From: Mycobacterium gordonae
GTDB taxonomy: Bacteria; Actinomycetota; Actinomycetes; Mycobacteriales; Mycobacteriaceae
Assembly (NCBI RefSeq): GCF_002101675.1
Contig: NZ_LQOY01000255.1
Span: 1 to 64,000, forward strand
Reading direction: 5' to 3'
DNA: 64,000 bases
In this document: piece by piece, positions 28,421 through 37,084 of the stretch
Numbering within the stretch: position 1 is the first letter of the stretch
Layout of the letters: every line of letters begins with the position of its first letter
Made by a program: the position numbers and the translations under genes
The notes under the pieces: model-generated
What the model saw: the letters and a program-made list of their open reading frames with translations, nothing else
Told to the model about the DNA's origin: nothing
The model's database searches: none

Positions 28421-28635
28421 CTCCCTCTGTCTTCACCCGTACGGTGGGCGCCTGAGAGATTCGGCGCGCTCGGCGCCTTTCCCCATCGGCGGGCTGTTAT
28501 TGATGACCGGTGCCCGGTCAAGCCGCTTTCCAGAGGCATCGTCATCTCGGGCGGTCCGGGTGCCTGAGAGGTTGACGGAGAGGTATTGCTCCTTCGGCGT
28601 CTGTGGCTGGCGGCCACAGAACTCTCCCGCGCGAG
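28421..28635 (-). ncRNA. Tandem glycine riboswitch upstream of gcvB
   Basis: On the minus strand the first aptamer begins GCGGGAGAGTTCTGTGG, with the core GCCGAAGGAGCAA and CAACCTCTCAGGCACC. The linker follows, then the second aptamer with CTCTGGAAAGCGGC, GCCGATGGGGAAAGGCGCC and AATCTCTCAGGCGCCC, closing at GAAGACAGAGGG. The paired CTCTCAGGC motifs and GGAGAG/CTCTGGA starts are diagnostic of the gcvT glycine riboswitch family. About 45 nt separate it from the gcvB GTG. Glycine binding would turn on the glycine cleavage gene. Ends are set by the outer helices. Confidence 0.92.
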
Positions 28636-28669
28636 AACGATGCGGCTACTAGTTTACGCCGCGGATCGG

Positions 28670-29293
28670 CTAGCCGATCTTGCGGTCGCGGTGCTTGCGG
28701 CGGGAGGCCAGCTCGTCCTCCGGCGCGGCGATCGATTCGCCGCCGTCGGCCCGTTCACCCGGGAAGTCGGCGATGACACCGGTCAGCTCGCGCATCGCTC
28801 CCGAAACGGCGATGCCGAACACGCCCTGACCGCCCTGCAGCAGGTCGACGACCTCTTCGGCCGAGGTGCACTCGTACACGCTGGTGCCGTCGGAGAACAG
28901 GGTGATGTTGGCCAGGTCCTGGACACCCCGCTGGCGCAGGTGGTCGACCGCGACCCGGATGTTGTGCAGCGAAATCCCGGTGTCCAGCAGCCGCTTGACG
29001 ATCTTGAGGACCAGGATGTCTTTGAACGAATAGAGGCGCTGGCTGCCCGATCCGGCCGCGCTGCGGATCGACGGCACCACCAACGAGGTACGGGCCCAGT
29101 AGTCCAGCTGGCGGTAGGTGATCCCGGCGATCTGACACGCGCTCGGGCCGCGGTAGCCCACCAGTTCGTCCGGCACCGAATCGTCGGGGAACAGACCGGG
29201 CTGTACGGGTTCGGCGGCGCTGCTGTTGGCTTTCGGCGCGGTGGCCGGGTGCTCAGCAAGATCCAGCTGTCCTTGACGTGGCTGCTCGCTCAC
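28670..29293 (-). CDS. resR: MerR-family regulator ResR/McdR (Rv1830-like)
   Basis: 207 residues from GTG 29293 with AGAGGA upstream. The N-terminal 50 residues are low complexity; the MerR winged helix follows: VGYRGPSACQIAGITYRQLDYWART, then RLYSFKDILVLKIVKRLLDTGISLHNIRVAVDHL. The C-terminal part (LFSDGTSVYECTSAEEVVDLL) is the conserved effector region. The M. tuberculosis orthologue controls growth and cell-division genes, and mutations in it give antibiotic resilience. It lies between gcvB and the nuclease gene; promoter probably in 29294-29557. Confidence 0.88.
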   Translation of the reverse strand: MSEQPRQGQLDLAEHPATAPKANSSAAEPVQPGLFPDDSVPDELVGYRGPSACQIAGITYRQLDYWARTSLVVPSIRSAAGSGSQRLYSFKDILVLKIVKRLLDTGISLHNIRVAVDHLRQRGVQDLANITLFSDGTSVYECTSAEEVVDLLQGGQGVFGIAVSGAMRELTGVIADFPGERADGGESIAAPEDELASRRKHRDRKIG

Positions 29294-29557
29294 GGTGCGT
29301 CCTCTCGCCGATCGCGCTGTTGACACTAGCTGCGGCACTGGCTGCCCCAACAGCCACGTTATCTCAGGTTCGAGTGTTAGAGAGCATACGCGCTTCAGTG
29401 GCTGCTGTGCGGTGGTCGATCATCAACTCGTCAACAAAGTATGGCTGGCACCGGGATCAGTCGCCGACATCTGCCAGGCGTGTCGACAATCCGTTGTGTG
29501 ATATGAGACGCATCCGTGATGTCCGGCGGGTACCCGGCGTGCACGGGCGCATGCCGG

Positions 29558-30052
29558 TCAGGTCGCCTTGAAGTCGTCCGGGGAGACGCTGTCGAGAAAC
29601 TCCTTGAACTTCTCCACCTCGTCCTCGCGGACGGCGCTGCCGGACTCCTCGTCGCCCTCGTCGGGAATCAGCAGACCGGCCTGGGCCAGTACTGCCTCCT
29701 CGACGTAGATCGGCACACCGACGCGCAGCGCGATCGCCACCGAATCCGACGGCCGAGCCGACACCTTGATGTCGCGGTCGAAGATCAGGTCGGCGTAGAA
29801 GGTGCCTTCCTGCAGATCGACGATGCGCACCTCCTTGAGCGAATGCCCAAGTGCGGCAATGAGATCCCTGATCAGGTCATGGGTCAGCGGGCGGGGTGGC
29901 TCCACCCCCTGTTGCTCTAGCGCGATGGCCGCGGCCTCCGACTGGCCGATCCAGATCGGCAGGTAGCGATCACCATTTGCCTCGCGCAGCAGCAGCACCG
30001 GCTGGTTCTGGGGCTGCTCGACGCGAATGCCGACAACACGAACTTCACCCAT
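29558..30052 (-). CDS. Bifunctional nuclease family protein (DUF151, Rv1829-like)
   Basis: 164 residues, the same as Rv1829. Family features: VRVVGIRVEQPQNQPVLLLRE, then YLPIWIGQSEAAAIALEQQG and VEPPRPLTHDLI. The C-terminus is acidic (DEGDEESGSAVREDEVEKF). DUF151 proteins include plant and bacterial enzymes with RNase and DNase activity; the role in mycobacteria is unknown. The gene is always found between the two MerR genes in this neighbourhood. Confidence 0.88.
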   Translation of the reverse strand: MGEVRVVGIRVEQPQNQPVLLLREANGDRYLPIWIGQSEAAAIALEQQGVEPPRPLTHDLIRDLIAALGHSLKEVRIVDLQEGTFYADLIFDRDIKVSARPSDSVAIALRVGVPIYVEEAVLAQAGLLIPDEGDEESGSAVREDEVEKFKEFLDSVSPDDFKAT

Positions 30053-30125
30053 CTGTGTCTGCCCTCCGCACGCGCTGCTTTTGACTCAACTCGCCGAATA
30101 CCAGCTGTCGAAGGAAGTCTAGTCC

Positions 30126-30863
30126 TCAGCGGTGCAGTACGTCGCGGACGGCGGACTTGATCAGTGAGGTGTGCAACGTGATTGCGAGCGCCGCGACCTC
30201 TCGGGCCAAGTCGTCGGCACGATCACGCGCGCCGGCCTTGTCGGCCTTGACCAGCGGCCCGGCGATCTGGGCGATCAGATCCGACTGCCGATCGGCGGCC
30301 GAACGAAACGCCCGCAGGTGCCTGGGCTCGACGCCGTAATCGGCCAGCGCCCGCGCACATTGAAGAATCACCACGGCGTGTTCGTCGAAGAAACCGCCCG
30401 GCCCGGTGGTGATCACTCCCGCCTTGAGCAGGGCCGTCAGCAGCCCGTCATCCACTCCCGAGCGCTCGAGCAGGTCTTCGCGACTGAGCCGGACGCGGGT
30501 CGGTGCCACACCGCCGGGGTCGGCACCCGCCTCGACGCCGTCAGCCACCGACACCAATCGCGGTACCCCGTAGGGAGATCCGATGGCGGGCAACTCCCCG
30601 TCCGGCAGAGCGTCCAATTGCGCCCTGATCACCTTCAGCGGCAGGTAGTGGTCACGCTGGGCGGTGAGGATGAAGCGCAGTCGCGCACAGTCGTACGCGG
30701 TGAACCTCCGATAACCCGACGCCGCGCGTTGCGGCGTCACCAGCCCTTCGGCCTCCAGGAAACGAATCTTGGAGATTGTGACGTCGGGAAAGTCCGGTCG
30801 CAGCAAGTCCAGGACCGCTCCGATCGACATCCCGGCGAGCGCAGGGCTATCGGGTGCGGTCAC
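30126..30863 (-). CDS. MerR-family transcriptional regulator (Rv1828-like)
   Basis: 245 residues (Rv1828 is 247). The N-terminal helix-turn-helix and wing read MSIGAVLDLLRPDFPDVTISKI then RFLEAEGLVTPQRAASGYRRFTAYD. The C-terminal half is an all-helical effector/dimer domain. It has no cysteine cluster, so it is not a metal-sensing MerR. The ATG overlaps the garA stop region by 4 nt, tying it to GarA metabolism signalling. The regulon is unknown here. Confidence 0.9.
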   Translation of the reverse strand: MTAPDSPALAGMSIGAVLDLLRPDFPDVTISKIRFLEAEGLVTPQRAASGYRRFTAYDCARLRFILTAQRDHYLPLKVIRAQLDALPDGELPAIGSPYGVPRLVSVADGVEAGADPGGVAPTRVRLSREDLLERSGVDDGLLTALLKAGVITTGPGGFFDEHAVVILQCARALADYGVEPRHLRAFRSAADRQSDLIAQIAGPLVKADKAGARDRADDLAREVAALAITLHTSLIKSAVRDVLHR

Positions 30864-31330
30864 TGGCCCCCGGATCCCCCGTCGTCGTCACCCTTGGGGC
30901 CGGTCAGGAACACCAGGCGGAACTTCCCGATCTGGACCTCGTCGCCGTTGGCCAGCACGGCCGAATCCACCGGCTCGCGATTGACGTAGGTGCCGTTCAG
31001 GCTGCCCACGTCCACGACGTTGAACTCGCCGCCTTCCAAACGGAATTCGGCGTGCCGGCGGCTCACCGTCACGTCGTCGAGGAAGATGTCGCTGTCGGGG
31101 TGCCGGCCGGCGGAGGTGATGGCCTGGTCCAGCAGGAAGCGGGATCCGGCGTTGGGTCCGCGTTTGACGACCAGCAACGCCGAGCCGGCCGGGAGTCCCT
31201 CCACCCCGGACACCGAACTCTCGGTACCCGACTGAGCGGGCGCGTCCAGTTCGTTGAGGAAGTCGGCGCGGAAGACCGAGGTCGTCTCCACCGTGACTTC
31301 GTCACCCTGGTCGTTATCCATTCCCGTCAC
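30860..31330 (-). CDS. garA: FHA-domain metabolic regulator GarA
   Basis: 156 residues from GTG 31330, with GAGGAG 6 nt upstream; the open frame to 31585 is not used. The N-terminus carries VETTSVF with adjacent Thr16 and Thr17, the sites phosphorylated by PknB or PknG in M. tuberculosis. The FHA domain follows: AGRHPDSDIFLDDVTVSRRHAEF, then SLNGTYVNREPVD. Unphosphorylated GarA inhibits the 2-oxoglutarate dehydrogenase complex and NAD-glutamate dehydrogenase and activates glutamate synthase. Phosphorylation makes the FHA bind its own tail and releases the enzymes. Co-transcribed with the MerR gene. Confidence 0.96.
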   Translation of the reverse strand: MTGMDNDQGDEVTVETTSVFRADFLNELDAPAQSGTESSVSGVEGLPAGSALLVVKRGPNAGSRFLLDQAITSAGRHPDSDIFLDDVTVSRRHAEFRLEGGEFNVVDVGSLNGTYVNREPVDSAVLANGDEVQIGKFRLVFLTGPKGDDDGGSGGQ

Positions 31331-31588
31331 CCGCTGCTCCTCACTGGCCGCTGTGGCGTTGTCTGACCGGGCCGTTCGGCCGGCCGCCCACTCGGATCTG
31401 TCGCCTGTACTGCGCTGCTGTTCACTGCTTGAAAAAATCGATGTCTTGACCGTACCGCGCACGGGTCGGCGGTGTGCCGACCCCTGCAGGATCCTAAGCC
31501 CGACATCCCGGCTTCTCCTAGATCTGTACCGAATCCCCCGACCGGTCCCGCATCCTGCCACGCAACGCTTTCGGGACCTTAGCAATCC

Positions 31589-31993
31589 TCATTCGGTGAG
31601 TGTGCCGCGGTACGCCTCAGCGTCGAGCAGCCCCGCGATCGCGGCATCGAGCTCGGCGACACCGGTGCCGTCGACCTGGAGTTCCAGCAACCAGCCGTCG
31701 CCGTAGGGGTCGGAGTTCAACAGCTGCGGAGTGCCTTCCAGCTCGCCGTTGACCGCCGACACCTTGCCCGAGACCGGGGCATAAAGGTCTGAGACCGATT
31801 TCGTCGATTCCACCTCGCCGAACGAATCGCCGGCCGTGAGCTCAGCGCCCACGTCGGGCAGCTGAACGAAGACCACGTCACCCAGCGCCGATTGAGCGAA
31901 ATCGGTGATCCCTACCCGAATGGTGTCTTCTGCGCTGCGGCGAACCCACTCGTGCTCGGTGGTGTAGTGCAGATCGGATGGGATATCGGTCAC
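31589..31993 (-). CDS. gcvH: Glycine cleavage system H protein
   Basis: 134 residues from GTG 31993 (MTDIPSDLHYTTEHEW), the M. tuberculosis length. A GTG at 32023 that overlaps the upstream stop (GTGA) would add ten residues. The lipoyl-lysine motif is FGEVESTKSVSDLYAPVSGKV, with the Lys in ESTKS. GcvH shuttles the aminomethyl and reducing groups between the P, T and L proteins of glycine cleavage. It starts just after the DUF881 gene. Confidence 0.96.
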   Translation of the reverse strand: MTDIPSDLHYTTEHEWVRRSAEDTIRVGITDFAQSALGDVVFVQLPDVGAELTAGDSFGEVESTKSVSDLYAPVSGKVSAVNGELEGTPQLLNSDPYGDGWLLELQVDGTGVAELDAAIAGLLDAEAYRGTLTE

Positions 31994-32019
31994 GGTGATC
32001 CTGTTCTGGTCGGGTTGGT

Positions 32020-32820
32020 TCACTTGCCGGGCTGAGCGTATTGGTGCGGTTTTGGTTGCCGCAAGGTGGTCACTTCGACGCGGTCGGCCTGCTGCACGGA
32101 CATCCGTCCGCCCACTCGCTTGACGCTGTCCTCGGCCCCGCCCGGGATGTTCATGGCGGCGGCCAGGGTGGGCGGATCACCAATCGCCAGAAGAGAATAC
32201 GGCGGGGAGAGCGCCTTGGTGTCGATGGTGAGGGCACCCGCCGATCCGGTGACCCAGGTGTCGACGCCGACCCGCACCGACTGCCGGGTGTCGTTGATCT
32301 CGATCGCTTCGGCGCCCGCCGCCCGCAACTCGTTGATCACGTCGAGCATCACTTCCGGCGCCACCCCGGGCCCGGGATCTTCGATCTTGACCGTGACCCC
32401 CGGGCCGGTCGCGCCTACGGCGCCGGCGAGGATGGACAACGCCGCCAACCTGGCCTGCGCGCTTTCGATCGCGGCCTGGTCGGTGTTTCCCGAGGCCTGC
32501 AACGCGTTGAGGGTGTTCTGCAGATCGGCCACCTCGGTGCTCAGCGCCGCCTCGCGCTGGCGCAGCGAATCCAGCAGCACCAACAGGTCTGCGGGACGGG
32601 CGGTTTCCAGTGAGTCGCCGGACTCGTTTTGGCGGACCTGCGTGACAATCGCGACGCCGAGGACCAGGCACAGCAGCACCGCCAGGCTTCCGAACACCCA
32701 GCGGGACCTACCGGCGGTCAGCGTGGCCCGCAAGCCGGTTCGGCGCGGGCGGTCGGCCGGGAGTTCGTGGCGCCCGCGGTGCGCGGGCTTCTCGTCGGGT
32801 CCGGGCTCTATTTCGGACAT
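32020..32820 (-). CDS. DUF881 membrane protein (Rv1825-like)
   Basis: 266 residues from ATG 32820; a longer frame to 33147 overlaps the small basic protein and is a shadow. One N-terminal transmembrane helix (WVFGSLAVLLCLVLGVAIVTQV near 43-64) is followed by a coiled-coil stretch (LLDSLRQREAALSTEVADLQNTL). The DUF881 domain follows, with VTVKIEDPGPG and INELRAAGAEAIEINDTRQ. Role unknown; the same neighbourhood (DUF881-DUF1290-DUF881) is conserved across actinobacteria and Firmicutes near division and envelope genes. Confidence 0.87.
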   Translation of the reverse strand: MSEIEPGPDEKPAHRGRHELPADRPRRTGLRATLTAGRSRWVFGSLAVLLCLVLGVAIVTQVRQNESGDSLETARPADLLVLLDSLRQREAALSTEVADLQNTLNALQASGNTDQAAIESAQARLAALSILAGAVGATGPGVTVKIEDPGPGVAPEVMLDVINELRAAGAEAIEINDTRQSVRVGVDTWVTGSAGALTIDTKALSPPYSLLAIGDPPTLAAAMNIPGGAEDSVKRVGGRMSVQQADRVEVTTLRQPKPHQYAQPGK

Positions 32821-32824
32821 ACCG

Positions 32825-33157
32825 TCACGCCCCGAAGAGCCTGCGGCGCAGCGCCGCGGCATTGCCGAAGATCCGGATTCCGAGTACCACGATGATCGCC
32901 GTCGACAGTTGGGTGCCCACGCCGAGCTGGTCGCCGACGTAGACGATAAGTGCGGCGACCAGCACGTTGAACACGAACGAGACGACGAAGACCTTGGGGT
33001 CGAAAATGCGTTCCAGGTAGGCGCGCAGCCCGCCGAAGACCGCGTCCAGCGCGGCAACCACCGCGATCGGCAGATACGGCTGGATGACCTCGGGCACGCT
33101 GGGATGGAATACCAATCCCAGCACGATGCCGATGACAAGCGCGGCAATACCGATCAC
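32825..33157 (-). CDS. DUF1290 small basic family membrane protein (Rv1824-like)
   Basis: 110 residues, three hydrophobic segments: IGIAALVIGIVLGLVFHP, LPIAVVAALDAVFGGLRAYLE and SFVFNVLVAALIVYVGDQLGVG. The motif DAVFGGLRAYLE..FD.KVF is the DUF1290/small basic protein signature. Function unknown. It overlaps the Rv1823-like gene by 4 nt and ends 4 nt before the Rv1825-like start, so the three are one translational unit. Confidence 0.88.
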   Translation of the reverse strand: MIGIAALVIGIVLGLVFHPSVPEVIQPYLPIAVVAALDAVFGGLRAYLERIFDPKVFVVSFVFNVLVAALIVYVGDQLGVGTQLSTAIIVVLGIRIFGNAAALRRRLFGA

Positions 33158-34080
33158 TTCGGCCCAATCTCTTTGGCGAACTTGATGTCCCGGATCGCTC
33201 CGGCGGGCAGAGCCAGACTGTCGCCGAGGTCCACGTTGACGCCCACTCCGTAGGAGGCTTCCAGCAGCCTAAGCCGCCGCAACCCGGGGCTGCGATCGAA
33301 GGTGTCTCGCATCGCCTTGGGCGGCCCGATCGCCCGGATGGTGTACGGACTGGTGGTCGGATTGTTGTCGACCAGGATCGCGCCTCCCGCCTGCCGGATG
33401 GTCACGTTGGGCCCGATCCTGGCGCCGTCGACCGAAATGGCCTCCGCGCCACTGGCCCACAGCGAATTCACGACGAGTTGCAGGTCGCGGTCGAGGATGA
33501 TCTGCTGACTGCCGCTGACCCGCTGCTTGGACGCATCGGAAAGGTTGGGGCCGGCACCGGGGTCGGTCACGGTGACGGTCAGGCCGGGGCCGACCACCGG
33601 CGTGCTGGCCGCGGCCAGGCTCAATGCGTCCAGGTTATTCAGCAGCCGTTGGCCCTCCGCGTCGTCGGCCAGAGCGAGGCGCTGCACCTGGTCGACCTTG
33701 GCCGCCAAGGTGCTGCGCTGTTTGGCCAACCGGGTGGCCGTGGCCTGCGTCAGACGGACGTTGGTGGCCAGGAGTTGTTGCGCTGAGCGCACTCCGGGAG
33801 CGACCGAGCGGGCCTGCGCGACCGCAGCCGCGAACACCGCTGCCACCAGGGTCGCGGCCAGCGCCTGCCAGAGCCACCCGAAGGCGCGCCCCCGGCGGCT
33901 CTCGGGTTCGCCGCGGCGCTGCCGTTCAGCGGCGGCCGCCGCGTATCCGGGGTCCAGATGTTCGGACAGCAGCGCGCGCAGCAGCGAGGGCACCGGGATG
34001 CGTTGCGGGCGAGCCGCGTCGTGAGTGCTGTAGCCGGCGTTGGGGTCGTAGCCGCCGAGCAGCCGATCGGGTTCAGCCAT
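33154..34080 (-). CDS. DUF881 membrane protein (Rv1823-like)
   Basis: 308 residues. An N-terminal cytoplasmic segment (LLGGYDPNAGYSTHDAARPQ) precedes a transmembrane helix (FGWLWQALAATLVAAVFAAAV near 70-90). A coiled coil and a DUF881 domain follow (VVGPGLTVTVTDPGAG, VNSLWASGAEAISVDG). It is a paralogue of the Rv1825-like protein. It overlaps the pgsA2 stop by 8 nt on the upstream side and the DUF1290 gene on the other. Confidence 0.88.
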   Translation of the reverse strand: MAEPDRLLGGYDPNAGYSTHDAARPQRIPVPSLLRALLSEHLDPGYAAAAAERQRRGEPESRRGRAFGWLWQALAATLVAAVFAAAVAQARSVAPGVRSAQQLLATNVRLTQATATRLAKQRSTLAAKVDQVQRLALADDAEGQRLLNNLDALSLAAASTPVVGPGLTVTVTDPGAGPNLSDASKQRVSGSQQIILDRDLQLVVNSLWASGAEAISVDGARIGPNVTIRQAGGAILVDNNPTTSPYTIRAIGPPKAMRDTFDRSPGLRRLRLLEASYGVGVNVDLGDSLALPAGAIRDIKFAKEIGPK

Positions 34081-34663
34081 GCTTGACCTTCGGCATTCGG
34101 CGCATCACCAGGACCATCTGCACGATGTAGAGCACGAACGCCCACAGGTACATGTAGAGGCCCCAGGCCAGGAACGCCCAGCCGCAGGCGAGCACGACGC
34201 GGCTCCACAGCGCGTCCCACTGTCCCAGCAGGACCAGGGGGAAACCGGACATCAGCGCGAACGTCGCTGCCTTCCCCACGTAGGAGACCGGCAGCGCCGA
34301 CAGGCCCCGGCTCCACAGCAGCGGCAGCGTCCCAGCCAGCGCCGCGTCCCGGCCCAGCAGCGTCAGCACGAACCACCACGGGGCGATGCCGCTGATCGCG
34401 AACACGATCGGCACCGTCACCATGTAGAGCCGGTCGACGGCCGGATCCAACAGCATGCCCAGCCGCGACTGCTGGTTGAGCAGGCGGGCGATCTTGCCGT
34501 CCGCCCAGTCCGAGACGCCGCTGAACATCAGGATCGCCACTGCCCAGCTGTGCGTGTGGGTGACCAGCATCAGGTAGACGAAAACCGGGATGAGAGCGAG
34601 TCGGACGACGCTCAGCACGTTGGGCACCGTCAGCACCCGGTTCTGCACGAGCACGGGCTCCAT
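34073..34663 (-). CDS. pgsA2: CDP-alcohol phosphatidyltransferase PgsA2
   Basis: 196 residues from ATG 34663 (MEPVLVQNRVLTVPN). An ATG four codons upstream at 34675 is also possible; neither has a clear Shine-Dalgarno sequence. The CDP-alcohol phosphotransferase motif is complete: D-W-A-D-G-K-I-A-R, then G and two Asp in RLGMLLDPAVDRLY, near residues 50-77. Five to six hydrophobic segments follow. It transfers a phosphatidyl group from CDP-diacylglycerol to an alcohol acceptor, probably glycerol phosphate or a related polyol. It lies between secA2 and the DUF881 cluster. Confidence 0.9.
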   Translation of the reverse strand: MEPVLVQNRVLTVPNVLSVVRLALIPVFVYLMLVTHTHSWAVAILMFSGVSDWADGKIARLLNQQSRLGMLLDPAVDRLYMVTVPIVFAISGIAPWWFVLTLLGRDAALAGTLPLLWSRGLSALPVSYVGKAATFALMSGFPLVLLGQWDALWSRVVLACGWAFLAWGLYMYLWAFVLYIVQMVLVMRRMPKVKHG

Positions 34664-34713
34664 GTGCGGTGACATTAGCCCGGTGACGATGCGGTCCGCA
34701 CGGCGGACGCAAC

Positions 34714-37050
34714 TCAGCGGAAGACGCCGGGCAGGCTCAGGGTGGACAGCGTGTCGTCGGACAACGGGTTGTCGTTGACCATGTAGGTCCATGTGGACGT
34801 CGGCCGGGCCAGCTTGGACAGATCCAGGCCCGGCTCGTCCTCGAGAATGTTGGCCGTCTCGAACGTCTGCTGCGCGGCCTCGATGGCGTCGGCGGCAAGT
34901 GATGCGAACGCGTCCACCGCCATCCGGTGGAACTCGTCGAGTGGATTCTGCCGCCCGAGCGCGCGCAGATGGATGCTCTCGCGGATGTCGGCCAGGTAGG
35001 CCAGATGATCGGCCCAGCCGCGGTCGAGGTGGTAGAGCATGATCAGCCGGCAGATCTTCTCCAGCCGTTCTTCGGAGATCTCTTCGCGCAGCTCCTTGTA
35101 CCGCTTGGGCGCCAGCTCCTCCAGCTCTTCACGAGCAGTTGGCGTGCGCAGCAACGTGTTTCGTCGATCGACGATGATGGCGCGCTGCTGGGCGATGAGC
35201 TGGTTGTAGCGCCAGGTGTTCGCGTGCACGTCGAGCAGCCGGCCCTCGGCGACCCGCTGCGCATGGTCGAGCAGGGTACTGGTCTTGGGGCTGAGGATGC
35301 GGCCGTCCTCGTCGGTTTCGGTGGGCAGCTTGTTGCTGTCGAGATTGGCCGCCACCACGTCGTCTTCCCAACTCGAGAAGAACACCGACGACCCCGGGTC
35401 CCCCTGCCGTCCGGCGCGGCCGCGCAGCTGGTTGTCCAGACGCTCGGTGTGATGCCGGCCGGTGCCGACCACGTGCAGGCCGCCCAGTTCGGCGACGCGG
35501 TCGTGGTCGGACTCGTCGGAGCCGCCGAGGCGGATGTCGGTGCCGCGCCCGGCCATCTGGGTCGACACGGTGACCGAGCCGTAGGTGCCGGCTTCGGCGA
35601 TCACCCGGGCCTCTTCGGCGTCGTTCTTGGCGTTGAGCAGCACCGCGGGCACACCGCGCCGGGTCAGCCGCTCGTAGAGGTCCTCGGATTCGGCGACGTC
35701 GCGGGTCCCGACCAGGACCGGCTGCCCGGTCTCATGCACCTCGGCGATGTGCTGCACGAGCGCGTCGTTCTTGGCGGCGGCGGTGATGTAGACCCGGTCC
35801 GACTCGTCCTCGCGGATGTTCGGAGTGTTCGGCGGAATCGGTGACACGCCGAGCTTGTAGAACTGACGCAGCTGCTCGCCGGCGGCCAGCGCGGTGCCGG
35901 TCATGCCGCACACGGTCGTGTAGCGGTTGATCAGCGCTTGCACCGTGATGGTGTCCAGCACCTCGCCGGTCTCGGTGGTCTCGATGCCCTCCTTAGCCTC
36001 GACGGCGGCCTGCAGGCCGTCCGGCCAGCGCTGCAGTTGAGCGATGCGGCCGCGGGAGGAATTGATCAGGTGCACCGCATCGTCGCGCACGATGTAGTGG
36101 ACGTCGCGCTGCAGCAGCACATGCGCATGCAGGGCGACGTTGACCTCGGTGAGAGTGGTGCCGACGTGTTCCTCGGAGTACAGGTCGATGCCGCCGAGCG
36201 CTTTTTCCAGCTTGCGGGCGCCCATTTCAGTCAGGTGGACGTTGCGGCTGTCGGCGTCGGTCGCGTAGTAGTCCTCGGCGTTCTTGTGGTGGACGAGCTG
36301 GCCGACCAGTTTGATGATTTCCAGCCGCGGCGTCTCCCGGTGGGTGGTGCCGGCCAGTACCAGCGGCACCAGCGCCTCGTCGACCAGCACCGAGTCCGCC
36401 TCGTCGATCAGCGCCACGTCGGGGTTGGGCGAAACCAGATCGTCGACGTCGGTGACCAACTGGTCGCGCAGCACGTCGAAGCCGATCTCGTTGACCGAGG
36501 CGTAGGTGACGTCGCAGTCGTAGGCCGCCCGGCGGTCGGCGCTCGTCGACTCGGCGGTAATCCAGCCGACGGTCAGCCCCATCGCCTCGATCAGCGGGCC
36601 CATCCACTCCGCGTCGCGGCGCGCCAGGTAGTCGTTGATCGTCACCACATGCACGTGCCGTCCGGCCAGCGCGTAGCCCGCCGCCGCGATCGCCCCGGCC
36701 AGCGTCTTGCCCTCACCGGTGGCCATTTCGATCACATCGCCGGCCAGCATCCGCAGCGCACCCAGGAGCTGCACGTCGAAGGGGCGTAGATCGGTCGCGC
36801 GCTCGGCCGCTTCCCGTGCGATTGCCAGGAACTGGGGAATGTCGGCAGCGTCGGCCAGGTCGTCCAGTTGGAGCAGGCCTGCCGCCTTACGCAGCTTCTC
36901 GTCGGTGAGATCTGCGGCTTCCTTTTCGTACTCCTCGGCATCGGTCACCACGGCCATCGAGCGGCTGCGGTTCTTTTCCGTCGTGGCGCCGAGCAGGCGC
37001 CAGAAGCGGCTGCTCAGCCGTCCGGGCTGGGAGCGGGTGGTCTTCGGCAC
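34714..37050 (-). CDS. secA2: Accessory Sec ATPase SecA2
   Basis: 778 residues from GTG 37050 (MPKTTRSQPGRLSSRFW); the longer frame to 37233 has no family similarity. Walker A is MATGEGKTLAGAI, the DEAD-type box LIDEADSVLVDEAL, and the second helicase half has QMAGRGTDIRLGGSDESDHD. It lacks the zinc-binding C-terminal tail of the housekeeping SecA, as expected for SecA2. SecA2 exports a small set of proteins lacking or bearing signal peptides, including virulence factors, through SecYEG. It follows ilvG after 34 nt. Confidence 0.96.
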   Translation of the reverse strand: MPKTTRSQPGRLSSRFWRLLGATTEKNRSRSMAVVTDAEEYEKEAADLTDEKLRKAAGLLQLDDLADAADIPQFLAIAREAAERATDLRPFDVQLLGALRMLAGDVIEMATGEGKTLAGAIAAAGYALAGRHVHVVTINDYLARRDAEWMGPLIEAMGLTVGWITAESTSADRRAAYDCDVTYASVNEIGFDVLRDQLVTDVDDLVSPNPDVALIDEADSVLVDEALVPLVLAGTTHRETPRLEIIKLVGQLVHHKNAEDYYATDADSRNVHLTEMGARKLEKALGGIDLYSEEHVGTTLTEVNVALHAHVLLQRDVHYIVRDDAVHLINSSRGRIAQLQRWPDGLQAAVEAKEGIETTETGEVLDTITVQALINRYTTVCGMTGTALAAGEQLRQFYKLGVSPIPPNTPNIREDESDRVYITAAAKNDALVQHIAEVHETGQPVLVGTRDVAESEDLYERLTRRGVPAVLLNAKNDAEEARVIAEAGTYGSVTVSTQMAGRGTDIRLGGSDESDHDRVAELGGLHVVGTGRHHTERLDNQLRGRAGRQGDPGSSVFFSSWEDDVVAANLDSNKLPTETDEDGRILSPKTSTLLDHAQRVAEGRLLDVHANTWRYNQLIAQQRAIIVDRRNTLLRTPTAREELEELAPKRYKELREEISEERLEKICRLIMLYHLDRGWADHLAYLADIRESIHLRALGRQNPLDEFHRMAVDAFASLAADAIEAAQQTFETANILEDEPGLDLSKLARPTSTWTYMVNDNPLSDDTLSTLSLPGVFR

Positions 37051-37084
37051 AGCTAAACGGTACGCGAACTGCAGGCGGGCCCGA

